A stretch of 64,000 nt of DNA from Streptomyces sp. NBC_00554 (GCF_041431135.1 NZ_CP107799.1:2542001-2606000), one strand, 5' to 3'. Numbered from the stretch's first letter, positions 47,702 to 60,870 are shown. Numbers and translations: made by a program. Notes: generated from the letters alone by a model not told the origin.

Positions 47702-48499
47702 CTACAACAGATCGCGCAGGGCCCGGTCTCGGACCATCAGGGCTGCCCGCTTGTCGGGCAGGTCGACCTCGGCGGAGAACCGAAAGCCCGCGCTCAGGAA
47801 AGCGGAGACGGAGGGGGTGTTGCGAAGGTCGGGTTCCGCGACAACGCGAGCGCACGAGGGGCGCTTGTCGAGTACGAGGTCGGCGACAGCTCTGAGCAGG
47901 GTGGAGCCGAGGCCTCGCCCACGGTTGGCGACACCACCGATGAGGAGGTGGATTCCGGTGTCGTGCGGTCGGGCGGGGTAGTGGCGCGCCAGGAGGTCCA
48001 GGTCGGCGCGGTAGATCTCCCAGTAGCTCATCGGCGTACCCTCCAGCACACCGAGGCAGGGGACGCTGCGTCCGTCCCCGTCCAGCTGACGACGCAGGTG
48101 CTCTTCGGCCACGGACTCGGGCCCCGCCAGCTCCCAGAACGCGGCGACGGCAGGGTCGTTCATCCAGCGGGTGACGAGCGGGAGATCACGCTCCATGTGT
48201 ACGGGGACGAGATGGAAGGCGCCCGCGGGAGTCTCGGTCGGCCCCCAGCCGGCTACGCGGTCGAGCAGGTCGTCACCGGCCGGGGCGACGCCGGTCTTCT
48301 CCGTGCCTTTCCACTCTCCGCCGGCATCGCCGTGAGCCCTGGCTTCCTCGGCGAGGAGCGCGATGAACTCGTCGGGCAGACGCAGGTCCAGGGTGTCCTC
48401 GCTGTCCGCGCCGGCACCAAGGATCGAACCAGGCCCTGTGTTGGTGCCGAGTTCGGTGACGGAGGCGGTACCGGCGTCGGTGCTCGCATCGGGAGGCAC
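47702..48499 (-). CDS. siderophore N-acyltransferase (IucB/RhbD-like GNAT)
   Basis: A 265-residue protein. About 90 N-terminal residues are variable, followed by a GNAT fold: FHLVPVHMERDLPLVTRWMN, VAAFWELAGPE, PCLGVLEGTPMSYWEIYRAD, and the acetyl-CoA loop NRGRGLGSTLLRAVADLV. The family acylates N-hydroxylated amines such as N6-hydroxylysine or hydroxy-diaminopropane for hydroxamate siderophores. It lies between the two synthetase genes. No hydroxylase gene is present nearby, so its substrate must be hydroxylated by an enzyme encoded elsewhere or be a plain amine. Confidence 0.88.
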   Translation of the reverse strand: MPPDASTDAGTASVTELGTNTGPGSILGAGADSEDTLDLRLPDEFIALLAEEARAHGDAGGEWKGTEKTGVAPAGDDLLDRVAGWGPTETPAGAFHLVPVHMERDLPLVTRWMNDPAVAAFWELAGPESVAEEHLRRQLDGDGRSVPCLGVLEGTPMSYWEIYRADLDLLARHYPARPHDTGIHLLIGGVANRGRGLGSTLLRAVADLVLDKRPSCARVVAEPDLRNTPSVSAFLSAGFRFSAEVDLPDKRAALMVRDRALRDLL

Positions 48500-48538
48500 G
48501 GCGACGCTCCTCTCAGGAGACGGGGTGGGTCATGTTCC

Positions 48539-50599
48539 TCAAGAATGAAGGGGGTTGGTGATGGTGACGTAGACGGACTGGGTGTCGACGGGACCGACGA
48601 GTTCGTCGAGGCCGTGCAGTCGGGTGAGCAGGTTGGCCTTGCAGCGCAGGACGCGTGAGTCGAGCAGGTGGGCGGGCAGGGATGTACGCAGCCGAGCCGG
48701 CCCGGTGGCCACGTCGGTGAGGAAGCGGCGGAATGCTGCGAGCAACAGCTCTTCGTCGGCAAGGTGTTGGGAGCCGAATGCGCCGATGAGACCGAGCACG
48801 TTGTTGATCGCGAGGTAGTAGGCGAAGCGTTCGTCGGTGACCTCGTCGGAGACGAACGTGTCGCTGCGTTCGCCGATGCCGGGCAGCCGGGCGTCGAGTT
48901 CCGCGCGCCGTGACTCGCGGAAGTAGTAGCCCTGGTTGTCGCGGTAGCGGCCGCCCGTGGGCCACCCCTCGGGATCCAGCAGAAGCAGCGTGTTCTGCTG
49001 GTGCGCTTCCAGGGCGATCCCCGCCTCGCTGTCCAGCCAGAGCACGGGGCGTACGACCTGTTCCAGGTAGCGCAGGAACCACTCGGTGGCGACGGCACCG
49101 CGGGGACGGCCGGTGTGGCCGGCGAGACGGGTGACGATCTCGGCGAGCCGGGACCGCATCAAGGGCCTGCCCTGCGTCTGGTCCCGCGTGCCGGATTGGG
49201 CGTGGGGCCTGGGTGAGACCAGTCCCGCGATGCAGCCGGCGTCGTCCGTCGGGCCGAACGGGTTGTGGCGGATCATCACGTCGAGCCCTGGCAAGGGAGT
49301 GCCGTCCGGGCCGTCGACGGCCAGCCAGGCCGGGTCGCGGACGATGTCGAAGCCCGGGTGAACGGCCTGCCACTGCTTGAACAGGCCGCTGCGCAGCAGA
49401 CGGTGGACCTCCACGCCACGGTGGAGTTCCTTGCGGAGGTTCTCACGACGGGAGTTGGTGATGCGCACGCCCAGCGACAGTTTCAGCATCGCGGGGGCGC
49501 CGGAGCGGTAGAGAGTGCGGACCGAGGAGGTGGGGTGCCAGGCGGAGCCATGTGGGCCGAGGTCTTGCAGCAGTCCCGCGTCCAGCAGGGCCGCGATCTC
49601 GGGACGGTGCCGGATCTCGCTCATCTGCCAGGGGTGCAGTGGCAGGGCGGCGTACCCGTCGGGGAGCGACAGCCCGGCGCCGGCCAGCCGTGCCGTGAGC
49701 TGTTCCGCGGTGACGGGGCGGCCGCGTTCCGTCCACGCCGAGTCGGCCGCCAGCACAGAGGGCGCCACGGCCATCCAGTGCAGCGGGAAGGAGCCGCGCA
49801 ACTCCGGTGAGTACAGCTGGGCTTCGGCCTCGGAAAGTCCCTCCCGGCTCTTCGGGGTGGGATGCAGCGGGTGTCCGAGCAGGAGCGCCTGCTCGGCGGT
49901 GAGGAAGAGGTCGGGCTCGTCGGCGAGGTGTTCCCTGCGGTCACTGATGAACACGGCGGTACGCCGAACCGAGTCGGCGACACGGCCGACCAGATCGGCA
50001 CCGTCACCGGCAGGGCTGTGCGAAACCCCCGCTTCGGGGCGGGGCGCGCTGGCTCCGCGAGGTGTTCCGGCGGGTGTGGCGGCCGCGGCAAACGTCGCGG
50101 CCGTGGCGGGCATGGCGGGCGCGGCGGGCGTGGCGGCTGCAGGGTCCGTGTTGGCTGTCGGCGCAGCGGTGACCGCTTGTCGCGCGAACAGTGCCGCGAC
50201 CGTGACCGCGTCGGCGGGGGGTGCCTCATCGGGGGTGTCGGCGAGGTAGGGGAGGCCGAAGCGGTGCCAGCCGGTGGGGGACCAGTAGTGGACGGGGGTG
50301 AGCAGGGTCGTGGCGCTGGCCGGGAGGGCGATGCGGAGGGTGCCGTCCTCGGGGGCGGGCAGGTTGTTCTCCCGTACCCAGCAGCGCAGCAGGTTCTCGA
50401 CGGCCGCCGCCTGGGCCGCGGTATGCGGGTCGGGGTGCTCCAACAGATCGGCGGTGACGCCGCGCAGCCGCTCGGACTCCCGGGCCCCTTCCTTCTGACG
50501 AGGGACCGATTCGGCCCGGGGCACGAGCGGGGTCTGCGTGCCATGGGCCGCTCGCTCGTGAGTGTGGGGACGACCGTCGGGTGCGGGGGTGGCGTTCAA
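48539..50599 (-). CDS. IucA/IucC-family NIS siderophore synthetase (2)
   Basis: A 686-residue synthetase. Its C-terminal two thirds carry the family motifs GHPLHPTPKSREG, YAALPLHPWQMSEI (His322), SSVRTLYRSGAPAMLKLSLG, EAHQQNTLLLLD and the FhuF-like end. I start it at the TTG at 50599, preceded by AAGGA six bases upstream; the extension to 50896 looks non-coding. Residues about 125-190 hold an Ala/Pro/Thr-rich insertion with AATPAAPAMPATAATFAAAA. It probably performs the other condensation needed for a bis-amide citrate siderophore. Confidence 0.9.
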   Translation of the reverse strand: MNATPAPDGRPHTHERAAHGTQTPLVPRAESVPRQKEGARESERLRGVTADLLEHPDPHTAAQAAAVENLLRCWVRENNLPAPEDGTLRIALPASATTLLTPVHYWSPTGWHRFGLPYLADTPDEAPPADAVTVAALFARQAVTAAPTANTDPAAATPAAPAMPATAATFAAAATPAGTPRGASAPRPEAGVSHSPAGDGADLVGRVADSVRRTAVFISDRREHLADEPDLFLTAEQALLLGHPLHPTPKSREGLSEAEAQLYSPELRGSFPLHWMAVAPSVLAADSAWTERGRPVTAEQLTARLAGAGLSLPDGYAALPLHPWQMSEIRHRPEIAALLDAGLLQDLGPHGSAWHPTSSVRTLYRSGAPAMLKLSLGVRITNSRRENLRKELHRGVEVHRLLRSGLFKQWQAVHPGFDIVRDPAWLAVDGPDGTPLPGLDVMIRHNPFGPTDDAGCIAGLVSPRPHAQSGTRDQTQGRPLMRSRLAEIVTRLAGHTGRPRGAVATEWFLRYLEQVVRPVLWLDSEAGIALEAHQQNTLLLLDPEGWPTGGRYRDNQGYYFRESRRAELDARLPGIGERSDTFVSDEVTDERFAYYLAINNVLGLIGAFGSQHLADEELLLAAFRRFLTDVATGPARLRTSLPAHLLDSRVLRCKANLLTRLHGLDELVGPVDTQSVYVTITNPLHS

Positions 50600-51087
50600 G
50601 AGAGTTCCTTGTGGAGTCGTTCGGGCTCGTGCGGCGACGAACCGGGGCGGTACGGGGGTGCGTCGGGCCTTTGGCGTTCCTGGTGGATTCGGATGGGGGT
50701 GGGGTGCGAGTGGGGCGGCGACTCGGTGCCGGTGGTGCGGGGTCGGTATGACGGACCGGCTTCCACTCGGTGACGAGGTGGGCGGTGCTGCTCCCAGTGG
50801 TTGCTCACAACGGGTGGGAGCCGGGATGAGCAGGAGTGGGGCGTCCATACAGGACAGGCCCCCGTAAGAGCCCCTAGCTTCGTAGGGCGGAGCCAAGCGC
50901 CGTACGGGGCACTCCCAAGGCGCACGCCTCGCGCTCCAACGCCGCGAGCACCGTGCGGTCCCTCGGTGTCATCGGTGTCGTCGGTGTTCTCGGTCACTGC
51001 ACCACCCCTCCGCCGCCCCAGCGACCCGGGCCGTCCAGCACCCGAGCGGGCACAACGACGGAACAGCCGAGCCCGGCCACTGCCGCC
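50600..51087. other. 488-bp gap inside the siderophore locus
   Basis: Lies between the aminotransferase gene and the second synthetase gene. I see no iron box and no separate gene. It is long for an operon gap, so the synthetase genes may have their own promoter. Confidence 0.4.
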
Positions 51088-52707
51088 CTATCCGGCGGGT
51101 CCGTCCCGGACATCACCGGGATCCCGAGCCTGACCGCAAGACGCGTCCTCCCCGCCAGGCCCACCTCCGCCACCGGGCCCGCCACCTCCGCCACCAGGCC
51201 CACCTCCACCACACATCCCGCCGCCACCGCGCCCCCGCGCCACCGCCCCCACCGCGTCCGCAAGCCGGTCGAGTACTGCGGTTGCCTGTTCGTCGCTGAT
51301 GGTCAGCGGGGGGAGGAGTCGCACCACGCTGGCGTGGCGGCCGCCCAGTTCGACGATCAAGCCCCGGCGGAGGCAGTCGCGTTGGACGGCGGACGCGAGT
51401 TCGGGGGCGGCGGGTCGGGAACCTCCGGCAGCGGGGTCCGGGGCCGCTTCGGGGTCCACCAGCTCGACGCCGATCATCAGTCCCCGGCCGCGTACGTCTC
51501 CGATGCAGGAGAACTCGTCGGCCAGTGCGCGGAGTTGGGCGAGCATGCGAGCGCCCAGAGTGCCCGCGCGTTCGGCGAGGTGGTTTTCGCGGACGTAGGA
51601 GAGGGTTGCCGTGCCGGCGGCCATGGCGAGCTGGTTGCCGCGGAACGTGCCTGCATGGGCGCCGGGTTGCCAGACGTCGAGGTCGTCGCGGTAGACGACG
51701 ACGGCGAGTGGCAGGCTTCCGCCGATGGCCTTGGACAGGACCATGACGTCCGGCGTGATCCCGCTGTGTTCGACCGCCCAGAAGGTCCCGGTCCTGCCGA
51801 CGCCGGTCTGGACCTCGTCCGCGATCAAGGGGATGGACCGTGACGCGGTGATCTCACGCATCCGGCGCATCCACGCGTCGGGCGCCGGAATCACCCCGCC
51901 CTCGCCCTGGACGGGTTCGAGGATCATCCCGGCGGGCTGCGGCACGCCCGACTTGGGGTCGTCGAGCATGGACTCGGTCCAGCGCGCCGCCAGTTCGGCG
52001 CCGCGGTCACCGCCAATGCCGAACGGGCAGCGGTAGTCCTGCGGATAAGGAAGGCGTGCGACACGTACGTCGGTCGCGCCCCCGGATGCGTCGAGCGCCC
52101 CCGCGGTCATCCCGTGGTAGGCGCCGGTGAACGCGAGCATTCCGGTGCGTCCGGTCGCCGCGCGCACCAGTTTGAACGCGGCCTCGACCGCGTCCGTCCC
52201 GGCAGGTCCGCAGAACTGCACCCGGGCGCGGGCGGCGAACTCGGGCGGCAGCGTGCGGAACAGCTCGGTGGTGAAGGCGTCCTTGACGGGTGTGGCGAGG
52301 TCGAGGACGTGGAGCGGGGCTCCGGAGTCGAGGACTTTCCTGATCGCCTCCAGGACCACGGGGTGGTTGTGTCCCAAGGCCAGGGTCCCGGCGCCGGACA
52401 GGCAGTCGAGGTAGCGGCGACCGTCGGCGCCCTCGATCGTCAGGCCGCGCGCACGCACGGGGACGATCGGCAGGGCGCGCGCGTAGGTACGCGCCGCGGA
52501 CTCGCGCGCCGACTGGCGCCGCAAGATCCCTTCGTGCGCCGCGCGCGCCCCCTCGGAGGCGCGGGACGCACCCTTTTGCGCCCCCACGGAAGCGCAGGAC
52601 ATACCTTCACGCGCCCCTTGGGCCCCGCCGAGAACGTCGGACGCCCCCTCCCGCGTCTCCTCGGGCTCTCGCCCCACCGGCACCACCGCAGACTCGGTCA
52701 CGGCCAC
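51088..52707 (-). CDS. diaminobutyrate-2-oxoglutarate aminotransferase-like protein
   Basis: A 539-residue class III PLP aminotransferase resembling EctB/RhbA, which makes L-2,4-diaminobutyrate from aspartate semialdehyde. The PLP lysine is Lys326 ([12 protein letters not shown]); [13 protein letters not shown] and [18 protein letters not shown] are typical. The N-terminal 75 residues include a degenerate repeat ([27 protein letters not shown]). The C-terminus ends in an unusual Gly-rich tail (about 495-525, [17 protein letters not shown]). I chose the GTG at 52707 with GGGAGG ten bases upstream. First gene of the siderophore locus, divergent from mutA. Confidence 0.88.
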   Translation of the reverse strand: MAVTESAVVPVGREPEETREGASDVLGGAQGAREGMSCASVGAQKGASRASEGARAAHEGILRRQSARESAARTYARALPIVPVRARGLTIEGADGRRYLDCLSGAGTLALGHNHPVVLEAIRKVLDSGAPLHVLDLATPVKDAFTTELFRTLPPEFAARARVQFCGPAGTDAVEAAFKLVRAATGRTGMLAFTGAYHGMTAGALDASGGATDVRVARLPYPQDYRCPFGIGGDRGAELAARWTESMLDDPKSGVPQPAGMILEPVQGEGGVIPAPDAWMRRMREITASRSIPLIADEVQTGVGRTGTFWAVEHSGITPDVMVLSKAIGGSLPLAVVVYRDDLDVWQPGAHAGTFRGNQLAMAAGTATLSYVRENHLAERAGTLGARMLAQLRALADEFSCIGDVRGRGLMIGVELVDPEAAPDPAAGGSRPAAPELASAVQRDCLRRGLIVELGGRHASVVRLLPPLTISDEQATAVLDRLADAVGAVARGRGGGGMCGGGGPGGGGGGPGGGGGPGGEDASCGQARDPGDVRDGPAG

Positions 52708-53034
52708 GACTTCAGGTCCTCCCGCTGTCCAGAGGCGAGTTGGCGGAGGGTCCCGAACGCATGCGGCAGGTCCCCCGTACGTACCAACGACGCCGCCCGC
52801 GCGGGGAAGCGGGTGACTCGAAAATCCCTGCCGTGACGGAACCGCTGCCGGTCCGGCCCAGGGCGGGCTGCGGCAGCACCAGCGCATCCGGCGCTCTCCG
52901 ACGCTCGCGTGCCGCCGTGGCGGAAGCGCAGGAAGGGTACGGACCCGGCCCGAGGATCAAGGCCGGCAGGAAGAGGGCAAGGTCACAGCCCTGCCCACTG
53001 CTGCTCCTTTGTCCGACTGCCCTAACATCCGAGC
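52708..53034. other. 327-bp divergent region (siderophore aminotransferase / mutA)
   Basis: Must hold promoters for the siderophore locus and for mutA. No match to the iron-box consensus was found on reading both strands. TAACAT (53023-53028) seven bases before the mutA ATG could be a -10 of a leaderless transcript. Confidence 0.4.
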
Positions 53035-54839
53035 ATGACGGTCCTGCCCGACGACGGGCTTTCGCTCGCCTCCGAGTTCCCTGACGCCACGCACGAGCAG
53101 TGGCAGCACCTAGTCGCGGGCGTACTGCGCAAATCGGGCAGGGAAGTTCCGGACACGGCAGCCGAGGAGGCTCTGTCCACCGCGCTGGAGGACGGGCTCG
53201 GTATCCGGCCCCTGTACTCCGCGCACGACCCCGCGCCCGATCCCGGCCTTCCCGGTTTCGCCCCCTTCGTCCGCGGTGGCCGTGCCGAGGGGAGCACCGT
53301 CGGCGGCTGGGACGTACGCCAGCAGCACACGGCCGTCGACGGCGACGCGGTACTCGCGGACCTGGAGAACGGCGTCACCTCGCTCTGGCTGGTCACCGGT
53401 GCGGGCGGCATCCCGGTGTCCTCGCTCGGCCCCGTCCTCGACGGCGTCTACCTCGACCTGGCCCCCGTGGTCCTCGACGCGGGACGTGATGTCGAGTCCG
53501 CCGCACGGGAGTTGCTGCGGCTGTACGAGGAGCGGGGTGTCGCCAAGGAGGCGGCGCGCGGCAACCTGGGGGCGGACCCGCTGGGCCACCAGGCTCGTAC
53601 GGGGGACGAGCCGTTCGACTTCGCGCCGGTCGCCGGCCTCGCGCGGCTGTGTGCCGAGGAGTACCCGGGGCTGCGGGCACTGACCGTGGACGCATTGCCG
53701 TACCACGAGGCCGGTGGCTCCGCCGCTCAGGAGTTGGGCTGCTCGCTGGCGACCGGCGTCGCCTATCTGCGGCAGCTGGACGAGGCGGGGCTGTCGGTCG
53801 AACACGCCTGCGCGCAGCTGGAGTTCCGGTACGCGGCCACCGCCGACCAGTTCCTGACCATCGCCAAACTGCGGGCGGCCCGCAGGCTGTGGGCGCGCGT
53901 GACCGAAGTCTGCGGTGCCCCGGTCGGGCAGCTCCAGCATGCCGTGACCTCGCCGGTGATGATGGCGCGCCGTGATCCGTGGGTGAACATGCTGCGTACG
54001 ACGGTCGCCACGCTGGCCGCCGGGGTCGGCGGCGCCGACGCCGTCACCGTGCTGCCCTTCGACCACGCCATCGGTCTGCCGGACGCGTTCGCCCGGCGGA
54101 TCGCCCGCAACACCTCGACGATCCTGGTCGAGGAGTCGCACCTGGCGCGGGTGATCGACCCGGCGGGCGGCTCCTGGTACGTGGAGCGGCTCACCGACGA
54201 ACTCGCCCACGCGGGCTGGGAGTTCTTCCAGTGGATCGAGCGGGCGGGCGGCCAGGCGGAAGCCCTTCGTTCGGGCCGGCTCGGTCAGGAACTGGCGAAG
54301 ACGTGGGAGGCGCGGAGTGCGAAGCTCGCCAAGCGGCGTGAGCCCGTGACCGGCGTCAGCGAGTTCCCGAACCTCGCCGAGCGCCCCGTGGAGCGCGTTG
54401 CCGCGCCCGTTCCTCCCGTCGGCGGGCTCCCCCGGGTGCGGCGCGACGAGGCGTACGAGACGCTGCGCGCCCGCTCGGACGCCCACCTGGCGGCGACCGG
54501 GTCCCGGCCGCGGATCTTCCTGGCTGCCATGGGTCCCGCCGCCGCCCACACCGCTCGCCTCACCTTCGCGTCGAACCTGTTCCAGGCCGGTGGCATCGAG
54601 CCGGTCACGGAGGGCACGTTCGAGGACAGCGGTGCCACCGAGGTCTGCCTGTGTTCGAGCGACCCGCTGTACGAGGAACAGGCCGCGGAGACCGCCGGGG
54701 CCCTCAGGGCGGCGGGCGCCGGGTATGTGTTCCTCGCCGGCCGTCCCGGGCAGTACCCCGGTGTCGACGGCTATGTCTTCGCGGGCTGTGACACCGTCAC
54801 CGTGCTCTCCACCGCACTTGACCGTATGGGAGTGTCCTG

Positions 54840-54840
<1 letters not shown>
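53035..54840 (+). CDS. mutA: methylmalonyl-CoA mutase small subunit
   Basis: Beta subunit (601 residues) of the heterodimeric B12-dependent mutase that interconverts methylmalonyl-CoA and succinyl-CoA. It shows the barrel-domain segments [40 protein letters not shown] and [20 protein letters not shown]. The C-terminal Rossmann-like domain lacks the cobalamin-binding DxHxxG motif, as expected for the non-catalytic subunit. The large-subunit gene overlaps its stop by one base (TGATG). The ATG at 53035 has only a weak ribosome site. Confidence 0.93.
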
Positions 54841-56998
<2,158 letters not shown>

Positions 56999-57002
<4 letters not shown>

Positions 57003-57991
57003 TCGATGTCGACACCTATGTGAAGGGCGTACTCGACGGGAAGCGGGCGCTGGTGGCCCGCGCCATCACGCTCGTGGAGTCGACCAGGCCCCAACACCGG
57101 GTCATGGCACAGGAGTTGCTGACCGAGCTGCTGCCGCACAGCGGGAAAGCGCGACGGATCGGCATCAGCGGTGTGCCGGGCGTGGGCAAGTCGACGTTCA
57201 TCGACGCGTTCGGCACGCTGCTCACCTCGCTCGGGTTCCGGGTCGCGGTGCTCGCGGTCGATCCATCGTCGAGCCGGACGGGCGGGTCGATCCTCGGCGA
57301 CAAGACGCGCATGGAGCGGCTGGCCGTCGACCCGGCGGCGTTCGTACGGCCCTCCCCCACCGCCGGCACGCTCGGCGGGGTGGCGAAGGCGACCCGGGAG
57401 TCGATCGTGGTGATGGAGGCGGCGGGCTACGACGTCGTACTCGTGGAGACGGTCGGTGTCGGCCAGTCCGAGACCGCCGTCGCCAACATGGTCGACTCCT
57501 TCCTGCTGCTGACCCTCGCCCGCACCGGCGACCAGTTGCAGGGCATCAAGAAGGGCGTCCTGGAACTCGCGGACGTCATCGCCGTCAACAAGGCGGACGG
57601 CCCGCACGAGCGCGAAGCCCGGGGCGCGGCAAGGGAGTTGGCGGGCGCGCTGCGGCTGATGCACCCCGTCGACGCCGCCTGGACCCCACCGGTGCTGAGC
57701 TGCAGCGCCCGCGAGGGAACGGGCCTGGACACGGTCTGGGAACGCCTGGAACAACACCGGTCGCTGTTGGACTCCACCGGCCGCCTAGCCACCAAGCGCC
57801 GCAACCAACAGGTGGACTGGACCTGGACGATGGTCCGCGACGAACTCCTCGGCCGCCTGCACTCAGATCCGGCCGTACGTGCGCTGGCTCCCGACCTCGA
57901 ACGCCAGGTACGCGAGGGCGAGTTGACAGCAACCCTGGCGGCAGAGGAAATCCTGCGAGCATTCGAATCCCGGCCAACCGACTTGCCCTAA
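56999..57991 (+). CDS. meaB: MeaB-type GTPase chaperone of methylmalonyl-CoA mutase
   Basis: A G3E-family GTPase (330 residues) that protects the mutase and gates cofactor loading. P-loop GVPGVGKST (58-66), [32 protein letters not shown] (switch) and VNKAD are all present. The GTG at 56999 overlaps the mutB stop by four bases (GTGA). Apparent longer upstream frames are shadows of mutB. The third gene of the operon; a dispersed repeat starts right after its stop codon. Confidence 0.95.
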
Positions 57992-58036
57992 GGGGCGCGG
58001 GGAACTGCGCGACCAGCCCCCACCGGGCCGCACCCA
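57992..58036. repeat. dispersed Streptomyces repeat after meaB
   Basis: Begins directly after the meaB stop with GGGGCGCGGGGAACTGCGCG, followed by ACCAGCCCCCACCGG. I recognise it as a very common Streptomyces intergenic element. It can pair GGGGC with GCCCC as a hairpin and may serve as a terminator. Confidence 0.7.
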
Positions 58037-58083
58037 AAAATCGACGCATCCAACCCCCACCCCGTAGGCTAGCCAGCGCAGCT

Positions 58084-58280
58084 GGTTCGCCCCGTCAGCC
58101 AGACGGACGCGTCGCAAGAGGGAACCCGGTGAAATTCCGGGACTGCCCCGCAGCGGTAAGTGGGAACAACCGCCGTCATACGCACTGGGTCCGGAACAGG
58201 GCCTGGGAAGCGACGGCCAGTAGGTGTCCTCCGTGCAATGGAGGACGTGCCCACGAGTCCGAAGACCTGCCAACTGCCCG
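58084..58280 (+). promoter_or_regulatory. cobalamin riboswitch of metE
   Basis: The aptamer core is GGAACCCGGTGAAATTCCGG followed by GACTGCCCCGCAGCGGTAA (58121-58159). The 3' part contains GAGTCCGAAGACCTGCC (about 58255-58271). These are the conserved B12-element segments. It precedes the B12-independent methionine synthase gene, the expected target for shut-off by adenosylcobalamin. Confidence 0.93.
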
Positions 58281-58337
58281 CACGCGAAGCATTCGTGCGC
58301 GGAATCCCGGTGACCTCGTGGGCGGGTCGGCGTACAC

Positions 58338-58363
58338 ATCGGCGGGCACGACAACCCGCCGAT
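58338..58363 (+). terminator. candidate expression-platform hairpin of the metE riboswitch
   Basis: ATCGGCGGG (58338-58346) pairs perfectly with CCCGCCGAT (58355-58363), eight-base loop, between the aptamer and the metE ribosome site. It could terminate transcription when B12 is bound. Confidence 0.5.
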
Positions 58364-58430
58364 CTGGCGTTCCTTCGCGCTCTCGTCCCGTCCCGGGATC
58401 TCAGGGAGACATCTCGCGAAGGAGAGTTCC

Positions 58431-60749
58431 GTGACAGCGAAGTCCGCAGCCGCGGCAGCACAGGCAACCGTGTACGGCTACCCCCGTCAGGGTCAGGGCC
58501 GGGAACTGAAGAAGGCCGTCGAGGGGTACTGGAAGGGTCGCGTCGACGCCGACGCCCTCCGGGCCACCGCCGCCGAACTGCGCCGTACCAACTGGCGGCA
58601 GCTGGCCGAGGCCGGTGTCCACGAAGTGCCGACCGGCGACTTCTCGTACTACGACCATGTCCTGGACACCAGCATCATGGTCGGCGCGATCCCCGAGCGC
58701 CACCGCGCCGCCGTCGAACTCGATGCGCTGGACGGGTACTTCGCGATGGCGCGCGGCACGCAGGAGGTGGCGCCGCTGGAGATGACGAAGTGGTTCGACA
58801 CCAACTACCACTACCTCGTGCCTGAGTTGGGCCCGGACACCGTCTTCACCACCGACTCCACCAAGCAGGTCACCGAGTTCGGCGAAGCTCTCGCACTCGG
58901 CCTAACCGCCCGCCCGGTCCTCGTCGGCCCCATCACCTATCTCCTGCTCGCCAAGCCCGCGCCCGGCGTGGCCCCGGACTTCGACCCGCTGACCTTGCTC
59001 GACCGGCTGCTGCCCGTGTACGCCGAGGTCCTCGGGGACCTGCGGGCAGCGGGCGCCGAGTGGGTGCAGCTCGACGAACCGGCTCTCGTCCAGGACCGCA
59101 CGCCCGCCGAGCTGAACGCGGCCGACCGTGCCTACCGTGACCTGGGAGGGCTCGACGACCGCCCGAAGCTGCTCGTCGCCTCGTACTTCGGGCGGCTCGG
59201 AGCCGCGCTGCCGGTACTGGCCAAGGCTCCTGTCGACGGTCTCGCCCTGGATTTCACCGAGGCCGCCGCCGCCAACCTGGACGCCCTGGCCGCAGTGGGC
59301 GGACTGCCCGGCAAGCGGCTGGTCGCGGGCGTGGTCAACGGCCGCAACATCTGGGTGAACGACCTGTCGGCGTCCCTCGCCACGCTCGGCACTCTGCTCG
59401 GCCTCGCCGACCGGGTCGACGTGGCCGCCTCCTGTTCACTGCTCCACGTCCCGCTCGACGCCGCCGCCGAACGTGACATCGAGCCGCAGATCCTGCGCTG
59501 GCTCGCCTTCGCCCGCCAGAAGACCGCCGAGATCGTCACCCTCGCCAAGGGCCTCACCCGTGGGACCGAAGCCATTGGCGCGGAACTGGCCGCCAACCGG
59601 GCCGACCTGGCCTCCCGCGCCGGCTCGGCGCTGACCCGCGACCCCGCGGTACGGGCCCGCACCGCCGCCGTCACGGACGCCGACGCCCGCCGCTCCCAGC
59701 CGTACTCCGAGCGGGCCGCCGCCCAGCGCGCCCACCTCGGTCTGCCGCTGCTGCCGACCACCACCATCGGCTCCTTCCCGCAGACCGCCGAACTGCGCGT
59801 CGCGCGGGCCGACCTGCGCGCGGGGCGGATCGACGGCGCCGGGTACGAGGAGCGCATCAGGGCCGAGATCGGCGAGGTGATCTCCTTCCAGGAGAAGACC
59901 GGTCTCGACGTCCTGGTGCACGGCGAGCCCGAACGCAACGACATGGTCCAGTACTTCGCCGAACAGCTCACCGGCTACCTCGCCACCCAGCACGGCTGGG
60001 TCCAGTCGTACGGCACCCGCTACGTCCGCCCGCCGATCCTGGCCGGCGACATCTCCCGCCCCGAGCCGATGACCGTGCGCTGGACGACGTACGCCCAGTC
60101 CCTCACCGACCGCCCGGTCAAGGGCATGCTCACCGGCCCTGTCACCATGCTCGCCTGGTCCTTCGTCCGCGACGACCAGCCGCTCGGCGACACCGCCCGC
60201 CAGGTCGCCCTCGCCCTGCGCGACGAGGTCAACGAGCTGGAAGCGGCGGGTACTTCGGTCATCCAGGTCGACGAACCCGCCCTGCGCGAGACGCTGCCGC
60301 TGCGTGCCGTGGACCGTCCCGCCTATCTGGCCTGGGCCACCGAGGCGTTCCGGCTCACCGCAGGCGGCGTACGCCCGGAGACCCAGATCCACACCCACAT
60401 GTGCTACGCCGAGTTCGGCGACATCGTCCAGGCCATCGACGACCTCGACGCCGACGTCATCAGCCTGGAGGCCGCCCGCTCCCACATGCAGGTCGCCCGC
60501 GAACTGGCCGAGCACGGCTATCCGCGCGAGGCGGGGCCCGGCGTGTACGACATCCACTCCCCCCGCGTGCCGAGCACCGACGAGGCGGCTGCCCTGCTGC
60601 GCAAGGGACTTGAGGCCATCCCCGCCGAACGGCTGTGGGTCAACCCCGACTGCGGCCTGAAGACCCGCGGCTGGCCCGAGACCCGCGCGTCCCTGGAGAA
60701 CCTGGTCGCGGCGGCCCGAACGATCCGCACGGAACTCGCCGGATCCTGA
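58431..60749 (+). CDS. metE: cobalamin-independent methionine synthase
   Basis: Transfers a methyl group from 5-methyltetrahydropteroyltriglutamate to homocysteine, using zinc and no B12. The 772 residues match full-length MetE. The N-terminal barrel begins [21 protein letters not shown]. The zinc ligands are in the C-terminal barrel: [12 protein letters not shown] (Cys658) and [11 protein letters not shown] (Cys741), with a Glu between them. The [13 protein letters not shown] segment is typical. The GTG at 58431 follows AAGGAG (58419-58424). Repression through the upstream B12 riboswitch is expected when the B12-dependent MetH can work. Confidence 0.97.
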   Translation: MTAKSAAAAAQATVYGYPRQGQGRELKKAVEGYWKGRVDADALRATAAELRRTNWRQLAEAGVHEVPTGDFSYYDHVLDTSIMVGAIPERHRAAVELDALDGYFAMARGTQEVAPLEMTKWFDTNYHYLVPELGPDTVFTTDSTKQVTEFGEALALGLTARPVLVGPITYLLLAKPAPGVAPDFDPLTLLDRLLPVYAEVLGDLRAAGAEWVQLDEPALVQDRTPAELNAADRAYRDLGGLDDRPKLLVASYFGRLGAALPVLAKAPVDGLALDFTEAAAANLDALAAVGGLPGKRLVAGVVNGRNIWVNDLSASLATLGTLLGLADRVDVAASCSLLHVPLDAAAERDIEPQILRWLAFARQKTAEIVTLAKGLTRGTEAIGAELAANRADLASRAGSALTRDPAVRARTAAVTDADARRSQPYSERAAAQRAHLGLPLLPTTTIGSFPQTAELRVARADLRAGRIDGAGYEERIRAEIGEVISFQEKTGLDVLVHGEPERNDMVQYFAEQLTGYLATQHGWVQSYGTRYVRPPILAGDISRPEPMTVRWTTYAQSLTDRPVKGMLTGPVTMLAWSFVRDDQPLGDTARQVALALRDEVNELEAAGTSVIQVDEPALRETLPLRAVDRPAYLAWATEAFRLTAGGVRPETQIHTHMCYAEFGDIVQAIDDLDADVISLEAARSHMQVARELAEHGYPREAGPGVYDIHSPRVPSTDEAAALLRKGLEAIPAERLWVNPDCGLKTRGWPETRASLENLVAAARTIRTELAGS

Positions 60750-60758
60750 TCCGACCGG

Positions 60759-60795
60759 ACGGCCGAGAGGGCAAGCCCGACTCCCTCTCGGCCGT
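60759..60795 (+). terminator. metE terminator
   Basis: ACGGCCGAGAGGG (60759-60771) pairs perfectly with CCCTCTCGGCCGT (60783-60795), eleven-base loop, nine bases past the metE stop and between convergent metE and cbtA. Confidence 0.85.
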
Positions 60796-60870
60796 TCCCG
60801 GTCGTACGTCCTCCGCGCTGACGCACGACTGCGGTCGAACTCGAGCCACCGGAGGCCGGAAGCCCCCGGC

